NCBI RefSeq assembly: GCF_037151175.1 | Contig: NZ_JBBCOR010000002.1 | Coordinates: 248,001 to 312,000 of the forward strand | Direction of reading: 5' to 3' | Length of the DNA stretch: 64,000 nt | DNA from: Asaia sp003994335 | Lineage (GTDB): Bacteria; Pseudomonadota; Alphaproteobacteria; Acetobacterales; Acetobacteraceae | Shown: piece after piece, positions 54,926 to 64,000 of the stretch | Layout: every line of letters begins with the position of its first letter | Numbering within the stretch: position 1 is the first letter of the stretch | Made by a program: the position numbers and the translations under genes | The notes under the pieces: generated by a model | Database searches by the model: none | What the model saw: only the letters and a program-made list of their open reading frames with translations | What the model was told of the DNA's origin: nothing

Positions 54926-57058
54926 TCAGTCGCCCTCAGGCTTCGTGATCAGCTCGAACAAGAGCACAGATCGACCCGTGACCGTATAGATCTGCTCCTG
55001 GGCAAAATGCTCATCCTCCAGAGCGGCACCGTCATCCGGGCGGTTCGTATCGAGCAGGAGCTTCCAGTCCTCGCCTTCCGCCTTGGGCAGGGCGAACTCG
55101 ACGACATCGTGCCAGCTATTGAGGATGATCAGAAGCGTTGCATCGCCACCGCGCCGCATGATGCCACTCATCTGCGCACGGCCATCGAGCATCAGCCCGA
55201 AACATTGCGCCAGTGACCACTCATCCTGGTGCATCTCGCTTCCCGATGCGCTGACCCAGGTAAGCTCCTTCACATCGAGATCGGGGTTATACGCCTCGGT
55301 CAGGAAGCGTGAACGACGCAGGATGGGAAAGCGACGACGCAATTCGAGCAGGCGTGAGGTAAATTTGGAAAGGCGCGCGCCCTCCTCGGAAATGCTCCAG
55401 TTGACCCAGGAGATGTCGTTATTCTGACAATAGGCGTTGTTGTTGCCCCCTTGCGTGCGCCCGAACTCATCCCCCGCAAGGATCATGGGTGTGCCTTGGG
55501 AAAAGATCAGGGTCGCCAGCATGTTACGGCACTGCCGCCAGCGTATGGCATTGATCTCGGCGTCTTCGGTGGGCCCTTCCGCGCCATAATTATAGGAGCG
55601 GTTATCCGAGGTCCCATCCTTGCCGTCTTCGCCATTCGCCTCATTGTGTTTCTCATTATAGGACACACAATCGAGCAGGGTGAATCCGTCATGGGCCGTG
55701 ATGAAGTTCACGCTTGCCCAGGCCTGACGACCGGAATGGTTGAACATGTCCGGACTGCCGAGCAGACGCGGTGCCAAAACGTCGGCCTTGGCCTCGCCGC
55801 GCCAGAAATCACGCACTGTATCGCGGAACTTGTCATTCCATTCCGCCCAGCCCGGTGGGAAATGCCCCACCTGATACCCGCCCGGACCGACATCCCAGGG
55901 CTCGGCGATCATCTTCAGATGGGTCAGCGTTGGATCCTGACGGCAGATGCGCAGGAACCCGGACTCACTGTCGAAGCCATCAAGTTCACGGGCCAGAATT
56001 GTTCCGAGATCGAAGCGGAATCCGTCAACGCCGATCTCATTTGCCCAGTAACGCAAACTATCGACAACGAATTGTATTGGAGCAAGCTTGGTGAGATTGA
56101 AGGTATTACCTGTTCCCGTATCGTTTATGTAGAATCTCTTGTTGTCCGGCATCAGGCGATAATAGGATGCGTTGTCCAACCCCTTGAATGACAGGGTCGG
56201 GCCGAGTTCGTTGCCTTCTGCCGTGTGATTATAGACAACGTCCATGATTACTTCGATCCCGGCCTCATGATAGGCCGCGATCATGCGTCGGACCTCCGAG
56301 ATCGCATCGTCCTGATCGGCGGCATAGCGGGTGTCAGGCGCAAAGAAGCCGATGGTGTTGTAGCCCCAGTAGTTCGTAAGCCCCTTATCGACCAGATATT
56401 CGTCCGCTACGAAGCTCTGAATCGGCAGCAACTCGATGGCCGTGACCCCGACCGATTTCAGATGCTCGATCACATGGCGATTGGCCAGACCGGCATAGGT
56501 CCCGCGCAGGCGACGCGGAACACGAGGATGGTTGAGCGTGTAGCCTCGGACATGGGTCTCGTACACCACCGTGTCGGACCAACGCGTTCCGAGCGGGCGC
56601 AGATGCTGGGCCGCCGGATCAGTGATCACGCATTTGGGGATGTACCGTGCACTGTCGCGCTCATCAAAGCTCAGATCCTTGTCGGCATGACCGAGCTGGT
56701 AGCCGAACAGGGCCGGATTCCATTCGATCTCTCCGAAATGCTCGCGAGCATAGGGATCGAGAAGCAGCTTGTTGGGATTGAAGCGATGTCCTTCATCGGG
56801 CTCGTAAGGTCCATGGACGCGCAGCCCGTAAAGCTGGCCGGGACGCAGATCCGGGATCCAGCCGTGAAAAACCTGGTCCGTATATTCCGGGAGCCTGATC
56901 CGGTCCGTCTCGCGCTCGCCATTCTGGTCGAACAGACAGACATCCACCGCCTCGGCATTGGCCGAGAACACGGCGAAGTTCACGCCCTTGCCGTCATAAA
57001 CGGCACCGCGTTCGGCGGGGCTCCCTTCCTTCAGGCGTTTTGCAAAGGAATCACTCAT
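54926..57058 (-). CDS. glgX: Glycogen debranching enzyme GlgX
   Basis: A 710-residue GH13 isoamylase-type enzyme that removes alpha-1,6 branches from glycogen limit dextrins. An N-terminal CBM48 (GAVYDGKGVNFAVFSANAEAV) precedes the catalytic barrel, with YETHVRGYTLNHP, VVYNHTAEGNELGPTLSFKG, the nucleophile in VDGFRFDLGTIL (about 343-355), the acid/base in MIAEPWDVGPGGYQVG and the third acid in TAHDGFTLLDCVSYNEKHN. It is divergent from the glgA-glgB-treZ-treY operon. Its linear chains could feed TreY. Confidence 0.94.
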   Translation of the reverse strand: MSDSFAKRLKEGSPAERGAVYDGKGVNFAVFSANAEAVDVCLFDQNGERETDRIRLPEYTDQVFHGWIPDLRPGQLYGLRVHGPYEPDEGHRFNPNKLLLDPYAREHFGEIEWNPALFGYQLGHADKDLSFDERDSARYIPKCVITDPAAQHLRPLGTRWSDTVVYETHVRGYTLNHPRVPRRLRGTYAGLANRHVIEHLKSVGVTAIELLPIQSFVADEYLVDKGLTNYWGYNTIGFFAPDTRYAADQDDAISEVRRMIAAYHEAGIEVIMDVVYNHTAEGNELGPTLSFKGLDNASYYRLMPDNKRFYINDTGTGNTFNLTKLAPIQFVVDSLRYWANEIGVDGFRFDLGTILARELDGFDSESGFLRICRQDPTLTHLKMIAEPWDVGPGGYQVGHFPPGWAEWNDKFRDTVRDFWRGEAKADVLAPRLLGSPDMFNHSGRQAWASVNFITAHDGFTLLDCVSYNEKHNEANGEDGKDGTSDNRSYNYGAEGPTEDAEINAIRWRQCRNMLATLIFSQGTPMILAGDEFGRTQGGNNNAYCQNNDISWVNWSISEEGARLSKFTSRLLELRRRFPILRRSRFLTEAYNPDLDVKELTWVSASGSEMHQDEWSLAQCFGLMLDGRAQMSGIMRRGGDATLLIILNSWHDVVEFALPKAEGEDWKLLLDTNRPDDGAALEDEHFAQEQIYTVTGRSVLLFELITKPEGD

Positions 57059-57260
57059 GATTTTCTTTCCATCCTGACCCGTTGCGCCAGGCTTTTCACA
57101 GATCGAGCCGGGACAACGTGAGGCCTAACGCTCCGGGATGGATTAGAGTTGATAACATAAACGCGAGCGGATAACGATTTTAGCTCCCCCGCGTTCCACA
57201 AGTATTAACATACGTTTTTCCTGCGAATTCTTCCGCAAATGCCTAAAGATGAGGCTCGCC

Positions 57261-58904
57261 ATGCCGACAGACCAGATCGTTGCGATTCCGACAGATCTGC
57301 AGCTCCTTTCCGTTTCGGCAGAGATGTTCCCCTTCGTGAAGACCGGAGGACTCGGGGACGTGGCAGCCTCGCTGCCCGTCGCGTTGCGTCATCATGGCGT
57401 ACGGACCCGAACGATTCTGCCCGGCTATCGCTCGGTCATGAGCGCCTTGGTCCAGAAGACCGAGGCCTATGTGTTTCATGACATGTTGGGGTATCGCGCC
57501 ACGGTATGGGAGGGGACGGCGCATGGCCATCATCTTTATGCTGTCGATGTGCCGGAGCTTTTCGATCGGCCCGGCGGCCCCTATCTCGGCCCGGACGGCC
57601 GCGACTGGCCGGACAATGACATCCGTTTTGCCGTGCTCTCGCGCGTAGCAGCCTGTATTGCTCAGGGCTGCCTGCCCAATTGGCGCCCTGATGCCGTCAT
57701 GACCCATGACTGGCAGGCCGGGCTCGTTCCTGCCTATCTGCGCTATGACGAACTGCCCGCGCCGCCCGTGGCTCATGTGATTCACAACATGGCGTTCCAG
57801 GGGCTTTTCCCGCGCGAACTTCTGCCGCGCATCGGCCTGCCCGAGCGGGCTTTCGCCGTCGACGGTGTCGAGTTCTATGGCAAGGTCGGGTACATGAAAG
57901 CGGCGCTGCAGATCGCCGATCGCCTGATCACCGTGTCACCCACCTATGCCGAAGAGATTCAGACCGCAGAGAACGGCATGGGGCTCGAGGGCCTGCTGAG
58001 CGCCCGAGCCGGCGCCCTGCATGGCATCTTGAACGGCATCGATCTGCATGACTGGAATTCGCTGACCGACCCCGCCGTGATCTTCCCTTATGCCATTGGT
58101 GATATCGCCGGTCGTCGCGCCAACAAACGCGTCTTTCAGGCAGAGTTCGGCTTACCCCAGGACCCCAATGCCATGCTTCTCGGGATTGTCAGCCGTCTGA
58201 CCCGGCAGAAGGGCGTCGATATCCTTGCCGAGATCGCCCCACGCCTTTTCCAGGCCAATATCCAGCTCGCCGTTGTTGGCGTGGGCGATGCCGACATCAT
58301 GCAGTCCTTCCGCGCCCTGCAACTTGCCTATCCTCGAAATCTTGTCTGTCATCTTCGCTATGATGAGACACTGGGTCACCGCCTGCATTCCGCAGTGGAC
58401 GCCTCCCTTATTCCGTCGCGCTTCGAGCCTTGTGGCCTGACCCAGCTTCATGCTCTGCGCTATGGGTCCGTGCCGATCGCCGCCCGCGTGGGCGGTCTGA
58501 CCGACACGATTGTCGATGCAAATGCCGCAGCCATCGAGGAGGGCGTGGCCAATGGCATCCTGTTCTCCCCGACGCAGGCAGATGCACTGTATCGCGCCAT
58601 CAAGCACGGCAAGAAGCTGTTCAGACAGAAATCTGTCTGGGCACGCCTGCAGCGAAACGGGTCTCTGCATGACGTATCCTGGCATGGCAAAGCCGCGCAT
58701 TACGCCCGGCTGCTGCTCGAGATGACGGGCCGCGCGCCCGTACGCATCGTAGGGGACAGCGATATCGCCCCGCGCCTGAGCGACATGGGCATGCCTCTGA
58801 GCCCGAATACCTCGTTCACCCGTACGGCCAGAATGCCGCAAAGCCGTCCCCGCAACCCAGGGCTTGGCCGGACGGACCTGCCCCGCTTCGGCACCAATGC
58901 CTGA
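57261..58904 (+). CDS. glgA: Glycogen synthase GlgA
   Basis: A 547-residue GT5 enzyme that adds glucose from ADP-glucose to glycogen. KTGGLGDVAASLPVAL near the N-terminus is the donor-binding motif, and IPSRFEPCGLTQLHALRYGSVP the C-terminal E-x7-E region. The C-terminus is about 60 residues longer than E. coli GlgA and ends in a basic tail. ATG 57261 is preferred because GAGG lies six bases before it; ATG 57249 is also in frame. It is the first gene of an operon with glgB, treZ and treY. Confidence 0.92.
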   Translation: MPTDQIVAIPTDLQLLSVSAEMFPFVKTGGLGDVAASLPVALRHHGVRTRTILPGYRSVMSALVQKTEAYVFHDMLGYRATVWEGTAHGHHLYAVDVPELFDRPGGPYLGPDGRDWPDNDIRFAVLSRVAACIAQGCLPNWRPDAVMTHDWQAGLVPAYLRYDELPAPPVAHVIHNMAFQGLFPRELLPRIGLPERAFAVDGVEFYGKVGYMKAALQIADRLITVSPTYAEEIQTAENGMGLEGLLSARAGALHGILNGIDLHDWNSLTDPAVIFPYAIGDIAGRRANKRVFQAEFGLPQDPNAMLLGIVSRLTRQKGVDILAEIAPRLFQANIQLAVVGVGDADIMQSFRALQLAYPRNLVCHLRYDETLGHRLHSAVDASLIPSRFEPCGLTQLHALRYGSVPIAARVGGLTDTIVDANAAAIEEGVANGILFSPTQADALYRAIKHGKKLFRQKSVWARLQRNGSLHDVSWHGKAAHYARLLLEMTGRAPVRIVGDSDIAPRLSDMGMPLSPNTSFTRTARMPQSRPRNPGLGRTDLPRFGTNA

Positions 58905-58952
58905 CGCTCCGTTTTCTGACGTAGACTTTTTCGAGGCGAGACGCTCCATTCC

Positions 58953-61184
58953 ATGACCGACACCACACTGACACAGGTGACTGAGAAATCCCCCAAGCCT
59001 CAGGAGCAGGGCTTGATCGACGCGATCGTCGAGGGGCGCTGCCACGACCCTTTCTCCTATCTGGGCCGCCACCGGGAAGGCCGGGGCAATATCGTCCGCG
59101 TTTTCTATCCTGACGCGGTCGAGGTGCGCCTGGTCGCCGAACGAAAGGGCAAGCCACCGCTTGAAAAGAAGATGGAGCGCATCGACGAGCGCGGCATCTA
59201 TGCGGCAACGATCAGCCTTCAGGCCCCGCGCTATAGCCTGCGCATTCTCTGGGCTGACGGGTGGCAGGAAACCCGTGATCCTTACAGCTTCGGTACGCTG
59301 ATCGGCGATCTGGATCTCTACCTGTTTTCCGAGGGTAATCACCGCGATATCGACCAGATCATGGGCGCGCATATTGCGGAAGTCGACGGTGTCGCAGGTG
59401 TGCGCTTCAGCGTCTGGGCACCCAACGCCCTGCGGGTTTCCGTCATCGGAGATTTCAACATCTGGGACGGCCGCCGTCATCCGATGCGCCTGCGCCACAG
59501 CGCGGGTATCTGGGAGCTTTTCGTACCCGGTATCGGCTCGGGCGAGCGCTACAAATTCGAGATCATGGCGCAGAACGGCACCGTTCTGCCTGCCAAGGCC
59601 GATCCTTATGCGCGCTACGCCGAGTTACCGCCTGCAACCGCTTCCATCGTTGCACCCCCGCTGGAGCATCACTGGGAAGATCAGGACTGGATGGCCGAAC
59701 GCGCCAGCCGTCAGGGACTTGAAGCGCCGATCTCGATCTATGAATTGCATGTGCCTTCGTGGCAGCGGATCAATTCCCCGACCGGCTACATCAGCTGGAA
59801 CGATCTGGGCGATCGGCTGATTCCCTATATCAAGGATCTGGGCTTCACCCATATTGAGCTCATGCCGATCACCGAATATCCGTTTTCCGGGTCCTGGGGG
59901 TATCAACCCCTCAGCATGTACGCGCCGACATCGCGTCACGGTACCCCTGCGGAATTCGCCCGCTTTGTGGATCGATGCCATCAGGCCTCTATCGGGGTCA
60001 TCATTGACTGGGTACCGGCGCATTTTCCAACGGATGCGCATGGGCTCGCCCTGTTCGATGGGACACATCTCTATGAGCATTCCGATCCGAAGGAAGGCTA
60101 TCATCAGGACTGGCACACCCTGATCTATAATTTCGGCAGGACAGAAATACGCAATTTCCTGACTGGAAGCGCACTCTACTGGCTGCGCAATTTCCACGTG
60201 GACGGACTGCGCGTGGATGCCGTTGCTTCGATGCTCTACCGCGATTACAGCCGCAAGGATGGGGAGTGGTGCCCGAACATCTATGGGGGGCGTGAAAATC
60301 TCGAGGCCGTCAACTTCATGCGTGAGTTGTCAGGGATTGTGCGGGATTACTGTCATGATGCGATGCTCATCGCCGAGGAATCCACTGCATGGCCAGGCGT
60401 CACGGCACCGCCCGAGATTGGCGGGCTGGGCTTTCGCTACAAGTGGAACATGGGATGGATGCATGACACGCTACGCTATATGCAGCAGGACCCACTCTGG
60501 CGCCGGTATCACGGTTCCGACGTCACCTTCGGGATGATCTATGCGTATACCGAGCATTTCATCCTGCCCCTTTCGCATGACGAGGTGGTGCACGGCAAAG
60601 GCTCACTCCTGTCGCGCATGCCGGGCGATGACTGGCGCAGACACGCCAATCTGCGCGCCTATTACGCACTCATGTGGGCCTATCCCGGCAAGAAACTCCT
60701 CTTCATGGGGGGCGAATTTGCCCAATGGGAAGAGTGGCACAATGACCGCGAGCTTGCCTGGCACCGGATGAACGACAAGCTCGGACGCGGCGTCTTCGAG
60801 ACGATGCGGGCGCTCAATGGCCTGTATCAGAGCGAGCGCGCTCTCTCGTCGCGTGATTTTCAGCATGACGGCTTTCGCTGGGTCATCGCTGACGACACCG
60901 AGAACACCGTGTTTGCCTGGCTGCGCCAGGCCCCTGATGCCGATCCTGTCCTTGTTGTCTGCAACATGACGCCGGTGGTGCATCATGATTATCGCATCGG
61001 CGTTCCGATGGGTGGAGACTGGGTTGAAAGGCTCAATACCGATCAGGATCTCTTCGGTGGTTCAGGCATCGTTCATGAGGGGCCAATCACGGCATCGCGA
61101 GAATCTGCGCATGGGATGGAACATTCTCTCGTTCTGACGCTTCCACCCCTCGCCGTCATGTATCTCATGCCCAGACGGGGCTGA
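58953..61184 (+). CDS. glgB: 1,4-alpha-glucan branching enzyme GlgB
   Basis: A 743-residue GH13 enzyme that creates alpha-1,6 branches in glycogen. Two N-terminal beta modules (the second a CBM48: GVRFSVWAPNALRVSVIGDFN) are followed by the barrel, with the nucleophile in DGLRVDAVASMLYRDY (about 421), the acid/base in LIAEESTAWPGV (about 473) and the third acid in LPLSHDEVVHGKGSL. Length is standard for two-module GlgB. It starts 48 bases after glgA. Confidence 0.95.
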   Translation: MTDTTLTQVTEKSPKPQEQGLIDAIVEGRCHDPFSYLGRHREGRGNIVRVFYPDAVEVRLVAERKGKPPLEKKMERIDERGIYAATISLQAPRYSLRILWADGWQETRDPYSFGTLIGDLDLYLFSEGNHRDIDQIMGAHIAEVDGVAGVRFSVWAPNALRVSVIGDFNIWDGRRHPMRLRHSAGIWELFVPGIGSGERYKFEIMAQNGTVLPAKADPYARYAELPPATASIVAPPLEHHWEDQDWMAERASRQGLEAPISIYELHVPSWQRINSPTGYISWNDLGDRLIPYIKDLGFTHIELMPITEYPFSGSWGYQPLSMYAPTSRHGTPAEFARFVDRCHQASIGVIIDWVPAHFPTDAHGLALFDGTHLYEHSDPKEGYHQDWHTLIYNFGRTEIRNFLTGSALYWLRNFHVDGLRVDAVASMLYRDYSRKDGEWCPNIYGGRENLEAVNFMRELSGIVRDYCHDAMLIAEESTAWPGVTAPPEIGGLGFRYKWNMGWMHDTLRYMQQDPLWRRYHGSDVTFGMIYAYTEHFILPLSHDEVVHGKGSLLSRMPGDDWRRHANLRAYYALMWAYPGKKLLFMGGEFAQWEEWHNDRELAWHRMNDKLGRGVFETMRALNGLYQSERALSSRDFQHDGFRWVIADDTENTVFAWLRQAPDADPVLVVCNMTPVVHHDYRIGVPMGGDWVERLNTDQDLFGGSGIVHEGPITASRESAHGMEHSLVLTLPPLAVMYLMPRRG

Positions 61185-61207
61185 ACTTCCCTTTTCAGGA
61201 GGCACCG

Positions 61208-62965
61208 ATGCCGCAAGGATATCTTTACGAGACCCAATTCGGTGCCACCCCCCAGAGTGACGGAACCACGCGTTTCTCGCTCTGGGCTCCTTCCTGCGAG
61301 AGCGTGTCACTCGAAATCGAGAATGATGCTCCCCAGCCCATGGATCGCGATGCCGAGGGCGTTTTCAGCCTCATAGCCTCCTGCCCTGCTGGTGCACGGT
61401 ATCGCTACAGGATCCGCGGGGACCTCGCCGTTCCCGACCCGGCAAGCCGGTTTCAGCCAGAAGGCGTTCACGGCCCGAGCGTCGTGACCGATCCGAGCGG
61501 CTATGTCTGGCGCAGCACGCGCTGGGCGGGACGCCCCTGGCAGGAAGCCGTCATTTATGAACTCCATGCAGGCCTGATGGGCGGATTTGACGGTGTCCGC
61601 GACCGACTGGATGAGCTTAAGGCGCTCGGTATCACTGCTATCGAGATCATGCCGGTCAACAGCTTTGGCGGCACACGAAACTGGGGATATGATGGCGTCC
61701 TGCCCTATGCCCCGACGGCGGCCTATGGCGAGCCCGACTCACTCAAGCACTTGATCGATTCAGCCCATGAAAAGGGGCTCATGGTCATTCTCGACGTGGT
61801 CTACAACCATTTCGGCCCTGACGGGAATTTCCTGCATGAATATGCCGAAGCGTTTTTCGATCACGAGAACAATTCAAGCTGGGGCACAGGAATTGCCTTC
61901 GCCAAGCCAGAGGTCGCGACCTTCTTTATCGATAACGTCCTGTACTGGTTGCTGGAGTTCCGCTTCGACGGTGTCCGCATCGACGCGGCCTCGGCGATTA
62001 CCGACCACGCGTGGTTCGGCAAGCTGCGCGACAAGGTACGGGAGGTGGTCGAGCCCGGCCGCCAGGTCCATCTCATTCTGGAAAACGAGAACAACGATGC
62101 CGGGTTGTTGCGCGATGGGTTCACGGCCCAGTGGAATGATGACGGCCATAACGTTCTGCACGTCATGCTGACAGGAGAAAAGGAGGGCTATTATGAGATG
62201 TTCGCTGATAACCCGACTGAAATCCTTGCTCGCGTCCTGCAGGAGGGCTTTGCCTATCAGGGCGAGATGAACCCTTATTCGGGCAAGAAGCGTGGCATGC
62301 CGAGCGGCGACCTCCCTGCCTCCAAATTCATCCTGTTTCTGCAGAACCACGATCAGACCGGTAACCGGGCGCTCGGGGAGCGCCTCATTTCACTCGCCTC
62401 ACCCGACGCCGTCCATGCGGCTTATGCGCTTTTGCTCCTGAGCCCGATGGTGCCCATGCTCTTCATGGGAGAGGAATGGGGATGCCGTACGCCATTCCTG
62501 TTCTTCTGCGACTTCCAGGGGGATCTGGCCGATGCTGTCCGTGAAGGACGACGCAAGGAATTCGCCAAATTTTCGTCGTTCCAAGACCCGGAAAAGCGCA
62601 AAAGCATCCCGGATCCAAATGCGCTCTCAACCTTCGATCGGTCTCGCCCTGACCGGGAGGAACGGGCGACGCTGGATGGGCGTATCTGGCTCGACCGGAC
62701 CCACACACTTCTGGGCCTGCGCAAGCGCCACCTCGTGCCCCGGCTTGCCGATGTCCATAGTCTGGGCGCAACGGTAATCGGCGATAAATCGGTACTCGCG
62801 CGCTGGAAGCTCGATGATGGCACCATTCTCTCGATAGCGCTCAACCTGTCCGATCACGAAACCTGCAGGATCAATGAACCGGACCAGCTTCTCTATAGCT
62901 CTGCCACCAGACGGGCAGTAGACACAGTCCCACCTGGCAGCCTTGTCGCCGGTCTGGAGTCATGA
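61208..62965 (+). CDS. treZ: Malto-oligosyltrehalose trehalohydrolase TreZ
   Basis: A 585-residue GH13 enzyme that releases trehalose from malto-oligosyltrehalose made by TreY. The N-terminal module (FGATPQSDGTTRFSLWAPSCESV), YELHAGLMGGFDGVRDRLDEL, FRFDGVRIDAASAI (nucleophile, about 257) and FLQNHDQTGNRALGERL are diagnostic of TreZ. AGGAGG lies six bases before the ATG. Its end overlaps treY by four bases. Confidence 0.94.
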   Translation: MPQGYLYETQFGATPQSDGTTRFSLWAPSCESVSLEIENDAPQPMDRDAEGVFSLIASCPAGARYRYRIRGDLAVPDPASRFQPEGVHGPSVVTDPSGYVWRSTRWAGRPWQEAVIYELHAGLMGGFDGVRDRLDELKALGITAIEIMPVNSFGGTRNWGYDGVLPYAPTAAYGEPDSLKHLIDSAHEKGLMVILDVVYNHFGPDGNFLHEYAEAFFDHENNSSWGTGIAFAKPEVATFFIDNVLYWLLEFRFDGVRIDAASAITDHAWFGKLRDKVREVVEPGRQVHLILENENNDAGLLRDGFTAQWNDDGHNVLHVMLTGEKEGYYEMFADNPTEILARVLQEGFAYQGEMNPYSGKKRGMPSGDLPASKFILFLQNHDQTGNRALGERLISLASPDAVHAAYALLLLSPMVPMLFMGEEWGCRTPFLFFCDFQGDLADAVREGRRKEFAKFSSFQDPEKRKSIPDPNALSTFDRSRPDREERATLDGRIWLDRTHTLLGLRKRHLVPRLADVHSLGATVIGDKSVLARWKLDDGTILSIALNLSDHETCRINEPDQLLYSSATRRAVDTVPPGSLVAGLES

Positions 62966-64000
62966 TCATGAAAAGCCTTCCCCTGACTGCCACGCTGCGC
63001 CTGCAGTTTCATCGCGAGTTCACTTTCGATCACGCCATTCCACTCATCCCCTATTTCCGCAAACTCGGTATCAGCCATCTCTATGCTTCGCCACTTCTGG
63101 CTTCCACACCCGGGTCGATGCATGGCTATGACACGATCGACTGCCATCGCATCGATCCTGACCGCGGCGGGATTGACGGTCTGAAGCGGCTGGTCGCGCG
63201 CCTGCGCCAGGAAGGTATGGGGCTTTTGCTGGATATTGTACCCAACCATATGGGCGTCGGGCCGGATAATGGCTGGTGGATGGATGTCCTGCGTCTGGGA
63301 CAGCGCAGCGCCTATGCACAGCACTTCGATATCGACTGGACACCCCCAGACCCGAGTCTGCATCACAAGGTCCTTCTTCCGTTTCTGGGCGACCCGCTGG
63401 TTGATATCATCCATGCCGGGGGGCTTACGCTTGGTTATGCCCAAGGCGGTGGAACGCTCGACCTTCTATATGGCGATCATCGTTTTCCTCTGTCGCCCGA
63501 AAGTGCAACCGAAATAATGGGGGAGGCCGGGCTCCCTGCCGCGAGAAAAGCGGACGCAAGCTTCCAGAAACCCGATGACGGCAAGGCTCTTCTGGGGCGC
63601 CTCAACGAACTGGTTGACCATCACACGAAAAAGGGCCGCGCAAGATTGCGTACGCTGCTCGATGCCCAGCATTACCGCCTCGCCTGGTGGCGCGCTGCGG
63701 GTGATCTGATTAACTGGCGCCGATTCTTCGATGTCACCTCGCTCGTGGCGTTGCGCATGGACCGTCGGGAGGTCTTTGAGGACGCCCACAAGCTCGTATT
63801 CGAACTGTATCGTGAGGGCCTCATCGACGGGCTTCGCGTCGATCACGTGGATGGTCTCGCGCGCCCGGCGGAATATTGTTCCCGTTTGCGTGCCAAGCTC
63901 GACGGGCTGCGGCGCGAGCGTCCGGAAGGGCTACAGGATCAGGCCCCGTTCTTCATCGAGAAGATACTGCAGCACAACGAGATTCTGCCGCTCGAATGGC
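62962..64000 (+). CDS. treY: Maltooligosyl trehalose synthase TreY, truncated by window end
   Basis: The first 346 codons of TreY, which turns the reducing end of a maltodextrin into a trehalose unit. TATLRLQFHREFTFDHAIPL and HLYASPLLASTPGSMHGYD are TreY signatures; the nucleophile lies in GLRVDHVDGL (about 292) and the acid/base in FIEKIL (about 332). Full-length TreY has about 700-900 residues, so more than half lies outside the window. ATG 62962 overlaps the treZ stop codon; a second ATG at 62968 is also possible. Confidence 0.93.
   Translation, partial: MIMKSLPLTATLRLQFHREFTFDHAIPLIPYFRKLGISHLYASPLLASTPGSMHGYDTIDCHRIDPDRGGIDGLKRLVARLRQEGMGLLLDIVPNHMGVGPDNGWWMDVLRLGQRSAYAQHFDIDWTPPDPSLHHKVLLPFLGDPLVDIIHAGGLTLGYAQGGGTLDLLYGDHRFPLSPESATEIMGEAGLPAARKADASFQKPDDGKALLGRLNELVDHHTKKGRARLRTLLDAQHYRLAWWRAAGDLINWRRFFDVTSLVALRMDRREVFEDAHKLVFELYREGLIDGLRVDHVDGLARPAEYCSRLRAKLDGLRRERPEGLQDQAPFFIEKILQHNEILPLEW

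Noticed and set aside
1..64000. CRISPR arrays, insertion sequences, prophage or tRNA genes
   Set aside because: No regularly spaced repeats, transposase or integrase genes, or tRNA-like structures were seen by eye.

Overview
The window looks like a chromosomal segment of an acetic acid bacterium (Acetobacteraceae, perhaps Asaia-like). This is inferred from the gene content, since no rRNA gene is present: polyol and erythrulose enzymes, a GMC dehydrogenase with a gluconate-dehydrogenase-type subunit, an OprB porin, many TonB-dependent receptors, and moderately high GC. I saw no tRNA, rRNA, CRISPR array, insertion sequence or phage gene. Most of the window reads as settled chromosome organised in short operons.

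Region 1 (1-6770) is the most unusual. The 5' end of a minus-strand gene encodes a repeat typical of AIDA-type adhesins (strand-loop-strand O-heptosylation target repeat). Divergent from it runs an operon with a GT4 glycosyltransferase, an O-heptosyltransferase of the Aah/TibC type, a second copy of the same family broken by an in-frame TAG, and a fatty-acyl-AMP ligase. A small DUF3467-like gene follows. I read this as a surface-adhesin glycosylation locus. Region 2 (6865-12530) holds a siderophore receptor with a Sel1 protein, an OprB porin and a PhzF-family enzyme.

Region 3 (12565-15910) is an erythritol/threitol-type dehydrogenase and a fused DhaK-DhaL kinase, with an inverted repeat in the promoter region. 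Region 4 (15909-21275) is a tightly coupled set of receptor, amidase, DUF3311 protein and sodium:solute symporter, apparently an import-and-hydrolysis operon for an unknown amide. Region 5 (21541-28333) has a PiuC-type hydroxylase divergent from exbB-exbD-tonB, then a four-gene MCE/Mla lipid transport operon ended by a strong hairpin. Region 6 (28454-38305) has an OprO/OprP-type porin and an FMN alpha-hydroxyacid dehydrogenase with a catalase-like partner. Divergent from these is an operon of a pyruvate-oxidase-like enzyme, a membrane protein, a gluconate-2-dehydrogenase subunit-3-like protein and a GMC oxidoreductase.

Region 7 (38323-40993) is a divergent zinc-response locus (DUF1826 protein and COG0523 GTPase) around a perfect 18-bp palindrome resembling a Zur box. 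Region 8 (41016-47520) is a polyol operon: xylitol/sorbitol-type dehydrogenase, AraC regulator, SDR and a ribose-type ABC importer. Region 9 (47794-52294) pairs a TonB receptor with a Tat-exported GH32 fructosidase across perfect 14-bp inverted repeats. Region 10 (52373-64000) has a fluoride channel, a class V aminotransferase with an Lrp/AsnC regulator, and glycogen/trehalose genes: glgX divergent from glgA-glgB-treZ-treY, the last cut by the window end.
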